Below are positions 17,355 through 26,300 of a stretch of DNA of 64,000 nucleotides, in pieces. The stretch's first letter is position 1. Each line of letters starts with the position of its first letter. The translations under genes and the position numbers were made by a program. Origin of the DNA: Alteribacillus bidgolensis (GTDB taxonomy: Bacteria > Bacillota > Bacilli > Bacillales > Marinococcaceae); contig NZ_KZ614149.1 in NCBI RefSeq assembly GCF_002886255.1, forward strand, positions 3,469,272 to 3,533,271. Reading direction: 5' to 3'. Under the pieces are notes generated by a model. It ran no database searches and was not told the DNA's origin. It saw nothing but the letters and a program-made list of their open reading frames with translations.

Positions 17355-18191
17355 TTAACGGTCCCAGAGAAACGCAGCTATTTTTTTATCAACACCAGTA
17401 TGTTCATGCAGCCCGGAGTGGGTTGCGTTGGTATCGTAAAAGGTTTCTTCTTGATAGTTAGCCCGAGGAACAATATCTTTTATTCCATAAGCACTGTTCC
17501 TTCTTACAAGTCCATCTGTGTCTTCATTATTAATGACACCGGCAATAGCAAGTACCGAAACATGCTCATCAAAATTGTCCTTTTTATAAACCATATTTTC
17601 TAATGCTGCAGAGCTTGGCTGTAAATCTACTGTAGCTGCTCCGGTATTAACGTCGAAATAACTTTTTTGATGTATGCCTTTAAATGGACTGCCTATAACG
17701 ACAAGGCGCTTTACGGCTGGGTATTTGTTTTCTTCATTGTGCAAAATGTAATTAGCAGAAGTTAAACCTCCCATGGAATGGCCGATAAGGTTCACTTGTT
17801 TTATTTCATACGTTTCATGAAGAGAAGCCATAATACGCTGAAGCCATACTGTTTGATCGGCTAAACTGGCTCTGTTATGTTCAAACAGTATTTGGATAAA
17901 GGGATTATTGTCATTAGTAAGCTGTCCTTCTGCTTCCACCTCTCCATCAGCACTCACATGAAAAATCAATCCTCTTGAACCCCAGCCATTACGTTCAAAT
18001 CGATGAAGCATGGTATTAAAAGAACCGGGGCCTCCCTTAAAACCATGAATAAACAAGGTTGGTGTGATATTAGTGGTGTCTTGAGACTTCGTTTGAGGCT
18101 CATCGAAAAACAGCAGTGTGCTGCAGAGAATAATAAGTACAGAGGTAATAAAGATAATTACTCTTTTATTCATTAATAGAATGTTGAACAT
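17355..18191 (-). CDS. Exported or anchored alpha/beta hydrolase (DUF915-type)
   Basis: A 278-residue hydrolase with an N-terminal membrane helix (MNKRVIIFITSVLIILCS) lacking a clear lipobox, so it is probably membrane-anchored on the outside. The oxyanion region PTLFIHGFKGGPGSF and the nucleophile elbow IGHSMGG give the serine. IGSPFKG, an Asp-containing ANNEDTDG-like segment and a late His (THSGLHEH) would complete the triad. AGGAGG fixes the ATG at 18191; the longer open frame upstream lacks a site. The family includes Listeria/Staphylococcus esterase-like proteins of unknown substrate. Confidence 0.82.
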   Translation of the reverse strand: MFNILLMNKRVIIFITSVLIILCSTLLFFDEPQTKSQDTTNITPTLFIHGFKGGPGSFNTMLHRFERNGWGSRGLIFHVSADGEVEAEGQLTNDNNPFIQILFEHNRASLADQTVWLQRIMASLHETYEIKQVNLIGHSMGGLTSANYILHNEENKYPAVKRLVVIGSPFKGIHQKSYFDVNTGAATVDLQPSSAALENMVYKKDNFDEHVSVLAIAGVINNEDTDGLVRRNSAYGIKDIVPRANYQEETFYDTNATHSGLHEHTGVDKKIAAFLWDR

Positions 18192-18354
18192 GCTTGTTCC
18201 TCCTGCGATGATCTTACACAATTCTATCATATTTTTACACAATTTAAGTGAGACTTTTGCATGGATTAGTAGGTAAAGCTTTCATTTCTAATATTCAAGG
18301 AGATTCGTGATATGATAATGGTGGATCTAATAGAAGAAAAAGGAGTACAGGTAC

Positions 18355-19002
18355 ATGTCAGCAAGCAAGGTTTTAATTGTTACGGCTGTGGAAGCAGAGC
18401 ATGAAGCAGTGCAGCGGGGCTTAGACCATCATTGTGGCTTTGATGTCATTGCAGGTGGTGTCGGTCTAGCTGAAGCAGCAGCAAGTACAGCAATTGCTCT
18501 TACAAAAGATTCATATACTGCAGTAGTAAGTGCAGGAATTGCAGGTGGTTTTCGAGCTCAAACAGAACTGGGATCCATTGTGGTGGCAAGTGAGATATGG
18601 GGAGCAGACTTGGGAGCAGAAACAAACGAAGGGTTTTATGATTTAGAAAAATTAAACTTAGGCTGCTCTCGTTATCAATGTGATCCGCTTCTTACAGACA
18701 AATTGTGTACGAGCATCGCCGAAAGAGGCCTGAAAGCTCAAACAGGGGCCATTTTAACCACTGCCGCTGTTACCGGTACAGCTAAAACAGCTGAAAATTT
18801 GGCTGTTCGTGTACCTGAGGCAAAGGCAGAAGCAATGGAAGGCTTTGGTGTTGCTGTTTCAGCCCAAAAGTTTGACGTGCCGGTCTTTGAAATTAGATCT
18901 ATTTCAAACTTTGTTGGTCCAAGAGATAGAGATAATTGGAAAATAAAAGAGGCGCTTGCTGTGTTAGAGCAGGCAAGCAATGGTTTACAGGAGGTATTTT
19001 AA
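18355..19002 (+). CDS. mqnB: Futalosine hydrolase
   Basis: Cleaves futalosine to hypoxanthine and dehypoxanthine futalosine in the futalosine route to menaquinone. All 215 residues fit the MqnB group of nucleoside phosphorylase-like hydrolases: VTAVEAEHEAV at the N terminus, AGGVGLAEAAAST, SAGIAGGF, EAMEGFGVAVSA and the C-terminal EIRSISNFVGPRDRDNWKI. The start at 18355 follows AGGAGTACAGGTAC. It is directly followed by mqnD with no gap, so the two form an operon. The other steps (mqnA, mqnC) are elsewhere. Use of this route instead of the men pathway occurs in part of the Bacillaceae. Confidence 0.92.
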   Translation: MSASKVLIVTAVEAEHEAVQRGLDHHCGFDVIAGGVGLAEAAASTAIALTKDSYTAVVSAGIAGGFRAQTELGSIVVASEIWGADLGAETNEGFYDLEKLNLGCSRYQCDPLLTDKLCTSIAERGLKAQTGAILTTAAVTGTAKTAENLAVRVPEAKAEAMEGFGVAVSAQKFDVPVFEIRSISNFVGPRDRDNWKIKEALAVLEQASNGLQEVF

Positions 19003-19839
19003 ATGAATATAGCTTTTTCACCATGTCCAAACGATACTTTTGTGTTCCACGCATTGGTACATGGACTGATCGATAATGCTCCATCTTTTGATGTAACCTA
19101 TGCAGATATTGATAAAACAAATTATTGGGCTTCTAAACAAGAAGGACCAGAAGTGATGAAAATATCTTTTGCAGCGCTGCCGTGGGTGCTCGATGATTAT
19201 CGTCTTATCCCTTGCGGCGGAGCGTTAGGAAGAGGATGCGGCCCGCTTGTTTTAACAGCTGATAAAACAAACTCAGCTGCTGCTATTGGGGGGAAAGCGG
19301 TGGCAGTGCCGAGTGATCGTTCAACTGCTTACATACTTTTCCGCCTTTGGGTTGCTCAACATGTTCCTGAGGACGTTGGAGAAGTACGGGTTATGCCTTT
19401 TGATAAAATTATGCCTGCTGTTCAAAGCGGTGAAGTGGATGCTGGTTTAGTTATTCACGAGGCAAGGTTTACGTTTCAAAATTATGGACTTCATTTGCTG
19501 CAAGATCTCGGAGAATGGTGGGAGGAGGACACAGGTTTACCAATCCCTCTCGGCGCAATTATTGCAAAACGATCAGATTCTATAAATTATGCCAAACTTG
19601 CGGATTGGATCCGTGCTTCTGTTGAGTATGCGTGGGAGAATCCAGAAGCTTCACGTGAATATGTACTAGAACACGCACAAGAGATGTCTCCGGATGTTGC
19701 TCAATCTCATATCGATTTGTATGTTAATGAATTTACGAGAGATCTTGGCCAAGACGGTTATGCAGCTATTGAGTCCCTGCTTGGAAGGGCAGCAGAGAAA
19801 GGTTTAGTGCCGTCCTTTGATTTAGATGCATTAAAGTAA
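19003..19839 (+). CDS. mqnD: 1,4-dihydroxy-6-naphthoate synthase
   Basis: Converts cyclic dehypoxanthine futalosine to 1,4-dihydroxy-6-naphthoate, a late step before prenylation in futalosine-dependent menaquinone synthesis. The protein has 278 residues with a periplasmic-binding-protein fold: SPCPNDTFVFHALVHG at the N terminus, the GGALGRGCGPLVL loop near 75, VMPFDKIMPAVQSGEVDAGLVIHE in the middle and LPIPLGAIIAK. Its ATG begins one base after the mqnB stop, and GGAGGT lies inside the mqnB 3-prime end, so translation is coupled. A terminator follows. Confidence 0.93.
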   Translation: MNIAFSPCPNDTFVFHALVHGLIDNAPSFDVTYADIDKTNYWASKQEGPEVMKISFAALPWVLDDYRLIPCGGALGRGCGPLVLTADKTNSAAAIGGKAVAVPSDRSTAYILFRLWVAQHVPEDVGEVRVMPFDKIMPAVQSGEVDAGLVIHEARFTFQNYGLHLLQDLGEWWEEDTGLPIPLGAIIAKRSDSINYAKLADWIRASVEYAWENPEASREYVLEHAQEMSPDVAQSHIDLYVNEFTRDLGQDGYAAIESLLGRAAEKGLVPSFDLDALK

Positions 19840-19849
19840 ATAATATTTT

Positions 19850-19889
19850 AATGGCTCCTTTTTGCTGAGAAAGCAAGGGAGTCATTTTT
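19850..19889 (+). terminator. Terminator after mqnBD
   Basis: ATGGCTCC (19851-19858) pairs with GGAGTCAT (19878-19885), with TTGCT/AGCAA continuing the stem, followed by five T. Confidence 0.75.
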
Positions 19890-19997
19890 CTTACACTAAT
19901 TTTAAGGTTAATGTACCTATTTTTGGGTATACATACACTATCAGGGGAATGAAAGAGTGAAAGATTTAAGACGGGGTAATAAAACGAGGTTGGAGGT

Positions 19998-21071
19998 ATG
20001 AAATCTATGAATATATTATTAACATCAGGTGCCAGACGTATAGATTTTATCGGTTTTTTTCAAGCAGCGTTAAAAGATGAGAATCTTCTAGGTAATGTCA
20101 TAGTAGCGGATCCAGACAAAAATGCCCCCTCTCTTCAAGCGGCTGACCGGAGTTACGTTATCCCGCACCAAACAGATGAACGGTATATCGAAGCTATATT
20201 TTCTATTTGTAAAGAAAACAACGTTAACTGCCTGGTGCCTTTAAACGATTGGGAAGTACCAAAATTAGCGGATCATAAAAAAGAATTAGAAGCACTGGGG
20301 GTAGCGGTGTTTACTCCAAATCCAGATATCGTTCATAAAGTCCGAGATAAAGGCATGTATCATAAGCTGCTTGGCTCCTATGGAGTAAAAGCCCCGCATT
20401 CGTATTTCACAATAGAAGAAGCGAAAGAAGGCTTAGTAAATAAAGAGGTTATTTTTCCATTGATCGTCAAACCGCGCAATGGTTCTGCGTCGATGGGTAT
20501 TGAGATTGTTCATAATGTAGAAGATATGGAATTTGCGTATAAGCTTGCTGTTCAAACGATTAAGGAAACGCCTTTAGACGATGCTACCTCTAAAATTCCG
20601 GAGGAGAATGTAATTATTCAGGATGTAATAGAAGGAGAAAAATTCAGTTTAGATATTTTTAATGATTTAAATGGACGGTTTCTCACCTCTTTAGCATTGA
20701 AACAATTAGAAATGCGCGGAGGAGATGTAGATAAGGCTGTATCGGTAAGAAGCAATGAATTGTTTCAAATAGGCAAGAAGATTGGTGAGAACTTGAAGCA
20801 TGTTGGATATATTAATACTGATATTTTTTACGATGGCAAGGATTACTACGTTATTGATATTAATCCGCGCTTTGGAGGAAGCTATGCGCTCTCCCATGCT
20901 GCTGAAGCCAACATTCCTGCAGCTTATATTGCTCTAGCCCGCGGAAAAGAGTTAAAACAAGAGTGGTTAGAAGATGATGCTGACGTGGAACTTGCACGTA
21001 ATGACACCGTGGTTAGAATTAATGAAGGAAAAGTGGAAGACGCTCTTAAAGAAAAGACTGAAGCCAAATAA
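19998..21071 (+). CDS. ATP-grasp ligase, CarB/PylC-like
   Basis: A 357-residue ATP-grasp enzyme. The N-terminal pre-ATP-grasp domain begins MNILLTSGARRIDFIGFF and has VIVADPDKNAPSLQAAD and CLVPLNDWEVP. The ATP-binding part carries FPLIVKPRNGSASMGIEIV near 150, VIIQDVIEGEKFSLDIF, and the metal-binding DINPRFGGSYALSHAA near 295. Such enzymes join a carboxylate to an amine or similar nucleophile through an acyl phosphate; the substrate is unknown. It is followed after 111 bases by an M20 deacylase, suggesting that the two act on related small peptides or acylated amino acids. TTGGAGGT precedes the start. Confidence 0.82.
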   Translation: MKSMNILLTSGARRIDFIGFFQAALKDENLLGNVIVADPDKNAPSLQAADRSYVIPHQTDERYIEAIFSICKENNVNCLVPLNDWEVPKLADHKKELEALGVAVFTPNPDIVHKVRDKGMYHKLLGSYGVKAPHSYFTIEEAKEGLVNKEVIFPLIVKPRNGSASMGIEIVHNVEDMEFAYKLAVQTIKETPLDDATSKIPEENVIIQDVIEGEKFSLDIFNDLNGRFLTSLALKQLEMRGGDVDKAVSVRSNELFQIGKKIGENLKHVGYINTDIFYDGKDYYVIDINPRFGGSYALSHAAEANIPAAYIALARGKELKQEWLEDDADVELARNDTVVRINEGKVEDALKEKTEAK

Positions 21072-21182
21072 AAAGTATTATGTTTATTTCTATAAACAGA
21101 CGGTAAAAGTCTTATAGAATACGAGAGCAAGTATGTAAAGAGATCGCTCGTAATAGCAGTTGTTCTGTAAGGAGGATTACTC

Positions 21183-22283
21183 ATGAGCGATACGGAAAAG
21201 CTTTTAAAAGATTTAATAAAAATTGACAGCTCTACAATGGAAGGGGCAAATCGGGCGGTCGCGTTCTGTGAGAACTGGTTAACAGAACGCGGCCTTCCTG
21301 TAAGAAAGCTAGAAAACAACGGATTTCACATGTTAGTGTCCGAAATAGGAAGCGGCGACAAAACGATTGTTTTAAATGGTCACGTCGACGTCGTCAAAGG
21401 AAAGGAAGAACAATTTTCTCCGTACATTAAAGAAAGAAAAATGTATGGACGCGGTTCTGCTGACATGAAAGCAGGTGTGGCAGCTATGATGGAAGCAGCA
21501 GCTCAAGCACAAAAGCACGAACTTCATTCTCGAATTCAACTGCAAATTGTTTCGGATGAAGAAACAGGCGGTCTAAACGGTACTAAGTTTTTAACAGAGC
21601 AAGGTTATTTAGGAGATTTTGTGATTTGCGGGGAACCGACAGAATTGGGGATTGGTGTACAATCTAAAGGAGTTCTGCAGCTTGACATTGAAACCAAAGG
21701 AAAACCAGCTCATGGAAGCAGGCCGTGGGAAGGTCAAAACGCAATTAAAAAGGCATATCAGCTGTATGAAGAAATTCTTAAACTTCCATTTGCTGCAGAA
21801 ACCGAACCTCCTATGTACAATAATCCGTCGATCAACCTTGCAAAAATAGAGGGAGGGACGGTTTATAATAAAGTCCCGGAACACTGCAAAATGTCTATTG
21901 ATATAAGGTATTTACCGAAACAATCGGTAGATGACATTATAAAACAGATTAAAGAAGCGGCAGATGCAAAAGTGGATGTCCATATCATTAACGATCCTGT
22001 AAAAACACAAGCAGACGACCCTTATGTTGAAGCGTTAGCTGCTTCTGTAAAAGAAAGGACGCAGTTAGAACGAGCAAATATTTTTGGCCAGCACGGCTCA
22101 TCTGACGGTCAGTTTTTTACCAAATATAATAAGCCAGCGGTAGAGTTTGGGCCGTTTGGTCACAATTGGCATGGGGACAATGAATTAGTATATTTAGATA
22201 CGGTCCATGCCTACCAAGATATTCTGCTGGATTTTGTTTTACAATTTTCCAAGGTAGAAGAGCGGGCAGTGCAAAATAAATAA
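21183..22283 (+). CDS. M20 family metallo-deacylase (ArgE/DapE type)
   Basis: A two-zinc M20 hydrolase of 366 residues. Metal ligands are visible in NGHVDVVKG and YGRGSADMKAGVAAMMEA, with the catalytic glutamate in SDEETGG. GEPTELG and AHGSRPWEG mark the inserted dimerisation domain, and the late histidine lies in GPFGHNWHGDNE. Family members remove acyl or succinyl groups from amino acids or cleave dipeptides; the true substrate is unknown. AAGGAGGAT sets the ATG. It probably shares a transcript with the ATP-grasp gene and ends at a strong terminator. Confidence 0.88.
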   Translation: MSDTEKLLKDLIKIDSSTMEGANRAVAFCENWLTERGLPVRKLENNGFHMLVSEIGSGDKTIVLNGHVDVVKGKEEQFSPYIKERKMYGRGSADMKAGVAAMMEAAAQAQKHELHSRIQLQIVSDEETGGLNGTKFLTEQGYLGDFVICGEPTELGIGVQSKGVLQLDIETKGKPAHGSRPWEGQNAIKKAYQLYEEILKLPFAAETEPPMYNNPSINLAKIEGGTVYNKVPEHCKMSIDIRYLPKQSVDDIIKQIKEAADAKVDVHIINDPVKTQADDPYVEALAASVKERTQLERANIFGQHGSSDGQFFTKYNKPAVEFGPFGHNWHGDNELVYLDTVHAYQDILLDFVLQFSKVEERAVQNK

Positions 22284-22293
22284 GAGACGATAA

Positions 22294-22337
22294 AAAAAGG
22301 CTGATAGTACTTTGTGTAGTGCATATCAGCCTTTTTG
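22294..22337 (+). terminator. Terminator after M20 gene
   Basis: AAAAAGGCTGATA pairs with TATCAGCCTTTTT around a loop of about 18 bases. Confidence 0.85.
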
Positions 22338-22423
22338 TGATTTATTTCATGTACTTTAAATCCCCTCTTGGGCTTCCAAGAGGGGAGCGAGTGAAAGATG
22401 GGGGCACATATTAAGGGAATGAT

Positions 22424-22603
22424 CTATGCCTTTACCCAATAAGCTGCTTCATTTTCAGACGGGGAAGGAGGGAACTGATCTCCTTCATTCACTTCAATGG
22501 TGGTGTTGTCCTGGTTGGCATTGTTTCCATTTACAAGCTTATCTACTTTGTAAGTGCCGCTTTCTGGAGCCTTTTCTCCTGTTTTAAATTGATTGTTTGC
22601 CAT
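22424..22603 (-). CDS. yjzC: YjzC-like small protein
   Basis: A 59-residue hydrophilic protein reading MANNQFKTGEKAPESGTYKV and ending EAAYWVKA. The pattern FxxGEKAPxxGxY, then VxxGDxFPP, is that of the Bacillus YjzC family. GGAGGTG precedes the ATG with good spacing. It stands alone on the minus strand, facing the terminator of the M20 gene. The role of the family is unknown; members are small soluble proteins, often linked to late growth or sporulation. Confidence 0.82.
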   Translation of the reverse strand: MANNQFKTGEKAPESGTYKVDKLVNGNNANQDNTTIEVNEGDQFPPSPSENEAAYWVKA

Positions 22604-22901
22604 AATAAAGCACCTCCGTATATTATTAATTATTTAACGATCATCTTAGGGGTTGGTGTTATGCAAGGTGGAGCCGGTTTAATGTCCAGCTTATATCTTC
22701 TCTGTTCAGCTTCCATTTTGCAGTGATTTCACCTTCTGAAAAGGGTATAAGCTAATGGGAAAATTCCCCTGCTTAATAGAAAGCTTTGTGAAAAAACTTT
22801 TGTAGGAAGAAACAGTACTTTTGTGATAAGATGTGAAGCATAAGGGTCTTTTTAGCGGGAGTCCCTTTTTATTCGCAGCGCCAACGGTAATCTCTTCTAC
22901 T
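22604..22901. other. Intergenic region
   Basis: About 300 bases without a gene. The end nearest the KGG gene has the inverted repeat CGCCAAC and GTTGGCG with inner AGTAAT/ATTACC around 22882-22920, which overlaps the 3-prime end of that gene and may terminate it. Nothing else stands out. Confidence 0.4.
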
Positions 22902-23120
22902 TTAGCGATTACTGTTGGCGTTTTTAGATTGAGCCCCAGAGTTTCGCCCGTCCTTCTGGCCAATTTCTTCAAAATGCTCTTGGCCATACTTTTTACTCGT
23001 TATTTCTCCGCCTTTTTGGCCTATTTCCTCAAAGTGTTCTTGACTGTACTCTTTGCTGGTTGTTTGTCCTCCGCGTTTGCCCGCTTCTTCTCTGCTCATT
23101 TTGCTTTGACTTCCAGCCAT
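22902..23120 (-). CDS. KGG-repeat stress protein (GsiB-like)
   Basis: A 72-residue, very hydrophilic protein with KGG-type repeats: MSREEAGKRGGQTTSKEYSQ, then EHFEEIGQKGGEITSKKYGQ and EHFEEIGQKDG. The last repeat has lost a glycine (KDG) and the tail NSGAQSKNANSNR is unlike the family, so the 3-prime end may have been remodelled by the hairpin there. Related proteins such as GsiB are sigma-B-controlled LEA-like desiccation and stress proteins. AAAGGAGGG sets the ATG. I could not see a convincing sigma-B promoter. Confidence 0.75.
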   Translation of the reverse strand: MAGSQSKMSREEAGKRGGQTTSKEYSQEHFEEIGQKGGEITSKKYGQEHFEEIGQKDGRNSGAQSKNANSNR

Positions 23121-23301
23121 CGATTAACCCTCCTTTCTATCGTTTCTATGACGCTTTACCACCTTCCTCACTCCCTCAAACCTGCAAATCTCTTCCTGCC
23201 TTCCAAATTAACTAAATTGTAATGAAAGAGAATTATATTTAACTGTTTCTAAGAAGAAAAAAAGGGAAACAGGCCAATAGAAATGAAAAGGGAGGAAAAT
23301 C

Positions 23302-24599
23302 ATGGTTTATAGTTCTCGATCGGAGGTCCCTAAATATGCCCGGTTATTTTGGCTGCAAAAGGTAACCTTCCATCTTTTCCGCCTTTAAATAAGGATGCTG
23401 CTGTAGATGTAACCATTGTTGGAGGTGGAGCAGCAGGTATAACAACGGCATATTTACTGGCAATACAAGGGGTGAAAACAGCCCTTATTGAGGCCGATAT
23501 CTTACTAGGAGGCACCACAGGACACACAACCGCTAAAATATCATCGCAATATGCAATGATTTATGATGAGATCCTTCAAAATTTCGGTGAAATAAACAGC
23601 TCAACTGTATTATGAAGCAAATGAACAAGCTATTTCTTTAATAGAAATACGGCAGAAAGTCATCAAATAAAAGGTGATTTTATCAAGCAAGATGCATATC
23701 TTTACACGAGTACAGAAGAGGGAAAAAAGAAAATACAAAATGAAGGGGCTGCCTATGAAAAATTGGGATAAACGGTGGATATGCTTTAAATGAAGTGGAA
23801 CTTACCTATCAAGTCAAGGACGCTCTCGTTATTCGAAATCAGGCCCAGTTTCATCCTGTAAAATATTTTCAGGAGCTAGTACGGGTTATTCAAGATAAAG
23901 GCGGGTTGATTTTTGAGCAAGCAAGGGCAATAGATATAACTCATCAGTCTCAGCAGGAGAAGGGCACACTGCAGGAAAACCCCCGGCCAATACTTTTCAA
24001 TGCAAACAAAAATTTTGGAATTGAAGAAAATCTTTTTAGGTGATCTGCACAAGATTTAGTTACATTGGATAAAGTTCCATATATAGGTCCTATGGTTTCT
24101 GGAAAAGAAAATGTACTAGTCGCTTCTGGCTTTGCAAAATGGGGAATGTCAGGGGCAGCATTAGCTGGATTATTACTCAAAGATTACGTGTTGCAGTAAC
24201 AAAATCGGTACCATGAAGTATTCACCCCCTCATCGAAAAAAACGAAAAAAATCAGATATTACTGCCTTTGTAAAAGAAAATGCTGATGTAGGAAAAGAGT
24301 TTGCAGAAGGGAAATTAAATAAAGGACGGCAAAAGGCAGAAGATCTCACCCCTGATGAAAGAGGTCTGGTGAATTGGAAAGGGAAAAAAGCAGGAGACTA
24401 TAAAGATGAACAAGGAAGAACATTTTTAGTTGAAACGAAATGCACTCACATGGGATGCGGTGTAAAGTGGAATGACACAGAACGGTCGTGGGACTGTCCG
24501 TGCCACGGTTCGCCCTTCGAATATAATGGCAAAGTTATCGAAGGACCGGCGACTACTCCATTAAAACTAATAAATAAATCTAACAGAGAGGAGTTTTAA
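23302..24599 (+). pseudogene. YhfW-like FAD/Rieske oxidoreductase, multiply broken
   Basis: Original product: FAD-dependent oxidoreductase with a C-terminal Rieske 2Fe-2S domain. GGGAGG precedes the ATG at 23302, but that frame soon ends; the FAD loop VTIVGGGAAGITTAYLL and GTTGHTTAK lie in a second frame (to 23615). The middle is spread over further frames, including YLYTSTEEGKKKIQNEGAAY and YQVKDALVIRNQAQFHPVKY (23795-24043). A deletion joins this to YIGPMVSGKENVLVASGFAKWGMS-type sequence at 24060-24199, and the Rieske part, with CTHMGCG and CPCHGSPFEYNG, is open from 24213. At least four frameshifts and one internal deletion make this a clear pseudogene. Confidence 0.85.
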
Positions 24600-24620
24600 A
24601 ATGATAGAAGAAAAAATATG

Positions 24621-24764
24621 ATGGCAGGACGAAATGAAGATTCTCCAGAACAGAAAATAAAACAGCAAAAGAAAGAAAAAGATCCAGACCCGCAAAGGCA
24701 AGTAGATGAAAGAAACACGGGTAAAGAAAGTGAAAAAAATCCGGACGATTTTTTAAATAAATAA
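24621..24764 (+). CDS. Small charged protein (47 aa)
   Basis: ATG at 24621 opens 47 codons reading MAGRNEDSPEQKIKQQKKEK and ending NPDDFLNK, extremely hydrophilic and without hydrophobic segments. GAGAGGAG serves an ATG at 24601, which encodes only six codons and whose TGA overlaps this start (ATATGATGG), so translation would be by stop-start coupling. This could instead be a frameshifted N terminus of one longer gene. No family is recognised; composition resembles small stress or sporulation proteins. Confidence 0.45.
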   Translation: MAGRNEDSPEQKIKQQKKEKDPDPQRQVDERNTGKESEKNPDDFLNK

Positions 24765-24916
24765 GAATTATTTTTTCATAAGGGGGAGTGCTTAGTATTG
24801 TTTACATGACCTATTTGCATGGGATATACTTTTTGGGGCAGCCCCATCCCTTCTAAGGCAGAAAGCTGATATAATTTATTATAGACATCTGCAGAAAGGG
24901 AAGAAAGAGATGATAT

Positions 24917-26119
24917 GTGTGGTGGACTATGCAAAATAATATAAAACATGATAAATACGATGTTAATCTTTTTTTTGTGCTTTTTTTATTCGCTGTAGCC
25001 AGCTGTTTATACATATATAACGCACAGGAAATGGCTCAATATGATACAAATTTTGTCATAAGGCAAGCTGTATTTTTTATTTTAGCCTTTACCGTTGCCT
25101 TCGTCGTACTTCATTTTGATTTTGAATATTATACGCATTTATCTTGGATTTTATATGGCTTTGGCCTAGCTTTATTATTATTTTTAGCAGTGGCTCCAGC
25201 TTCTATTGCCCCTCCAAATAAGGGAGCTGTAAGGTGGTTTGAATTTCCTGTTATCGGTTCGTTTCAACCTTCTGAGTTAATGAAGATATTTGTTATTCTC
25301 GTTTTAAGTAACATCATTAACAAACATAATTTACAACATACCCATTCATTGCCCAACGATTTGAAACTTCTTGCAAAAATGGCAGCAGTCGTCATTGCTC
25401 CCATTCTGTTTCTTGTTAGACAGCCTGATATGGGAATGGTAATGATGACCCTTTCCATCTTTATTGCACTGGTTATTGTATCGGGTGTTTCCTATAAGAT
25501 TATAACCGTTTTGATCGGCGGTCCTATATTAGGGTTGGCAGGATTCATTTATGCTTTTTTTCGTTACCCCGGTATTGTTGAACAGTATATCTTTTCTAAT
25601 TTATCTGCTTATCAAGTGAGACGCTTCTACGGCTGGTTAAATCCTTTTGAGTTCGTAGATGAAGGATATCAAACAGCTCAGGCTCTTACCCTCATTGGTA
25701 CAGGAAGAATGTTTGGTTCTGACGCAGATGTATATTTACCTGAGGCTCATACTGACTTTATTTTTGCTATTATTGGTCATACTCACGGTTTTGCGGGGGC
25801 CGCTTTTGTAATTACTCTTTATTTTATCCTTTTGTATATGATTATCATGACAGCTTTAAGGTCCCATAATCCGTTTGGAACCTATATTTGTTCTGGTATT
25901 GCTGGTATGCTGGCTTTTCAAGTTTTCCAAAATATTGGTATGAATATTGGATTGCTTCCGGTTACAGGCTTTACGCTGCCGTTATTGAGTTACGGAGGAA
26001 GCTCTCTTCTAACGACGATGCTGGCTATTGGCTTAGTAATGAGTGTTCGGTATCATCGTGAAACCTTTATGTTCTCTGCTTCTGAACATTCAGGTAAACA
26101 AAAGAAAGCAAGGTTTTAA
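24917..26119 (+). CDS. RodA/FtsW/SpoVE family SEDS glycosyltransferase
   Basis: A 400-residue SEDS protein with ten membrane helices, which polymerises lipid II glycan strands with a partner class B PBP. Diagnostic segments are GAVRWFEFPVIGSFQPSELMK near 105, RQPDMGMVMM near 175, the catalytic-loop LPEAHTDFIFAIIGHTHGF near 275 and the C-terminal PVTGFTLPLLSYGGSSLLTTM. The pattern is nearer to RodA than to FtsW. Start could be GTG 24917 or ATG 24929; neither has a perfect site. No PBP gene is adjacent. A second RodA-like protein in addition to the main one is usual in spore formers. Confidence 0.88.
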   Translation: MWWTMQNNIKHDKYDVNLFFVLFLFAVASCLYIYNAQEMAQYDTNFVIRQAVFFILAFTVAFVVLHFDFEYYTHLSWILYGFGLALLLFLAVAPASIAPPNKGAVRWFEFPVIGSFQPSELMKIFVILVLSNIINKHNLQHTHSLPNDLKLLAKMAAVVIAPILFLVRQPDMGMVMMTLSIFIALVIVSGVSYKIITVLIGGPILGLAGFIYAFFRYPGIVEQYIFSNLSAYQVRRFYGWLNPFEFVDEGYQTAQALTLIGTGRMFGSDADVYLPEAHTDFIFAIIGHTHGFAGAAFVITLYFILLYMIIMTALRSHNPFGTYICSGIAGMLAFQVFQNIGMNIGLLPVTGFTLPLLSYGGSSLLTTMLAIGLVMSVRYHRETFMFSASEHSGKQKKARF

Positions 26120-26123
26120 GAAG

Positions 26124-26153
26124 ACCTCATGGGCCGAAAAAGCTCATGAGGTT
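26124..26153 (+). terminator. Terminator after SEDS gene
   Basis: ACCTCATG pairs with CATGAGGT around GGCCGAAAAAGCT, followed by a short T run. Confidence 0.7.
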
Positions 26154-26300
26154 TCATAATGTATAAGAATACCTGTATATTTACCTCTATACCGTATTTA
26201 CAATATCGGCATGATAGTGTTTTTTACGTTCCAAAAAAACAGGAAAAGCACAAGAAATAAAGAAAACAACACTCAGGACTCAAAGAAAGGTGGATAGAAA

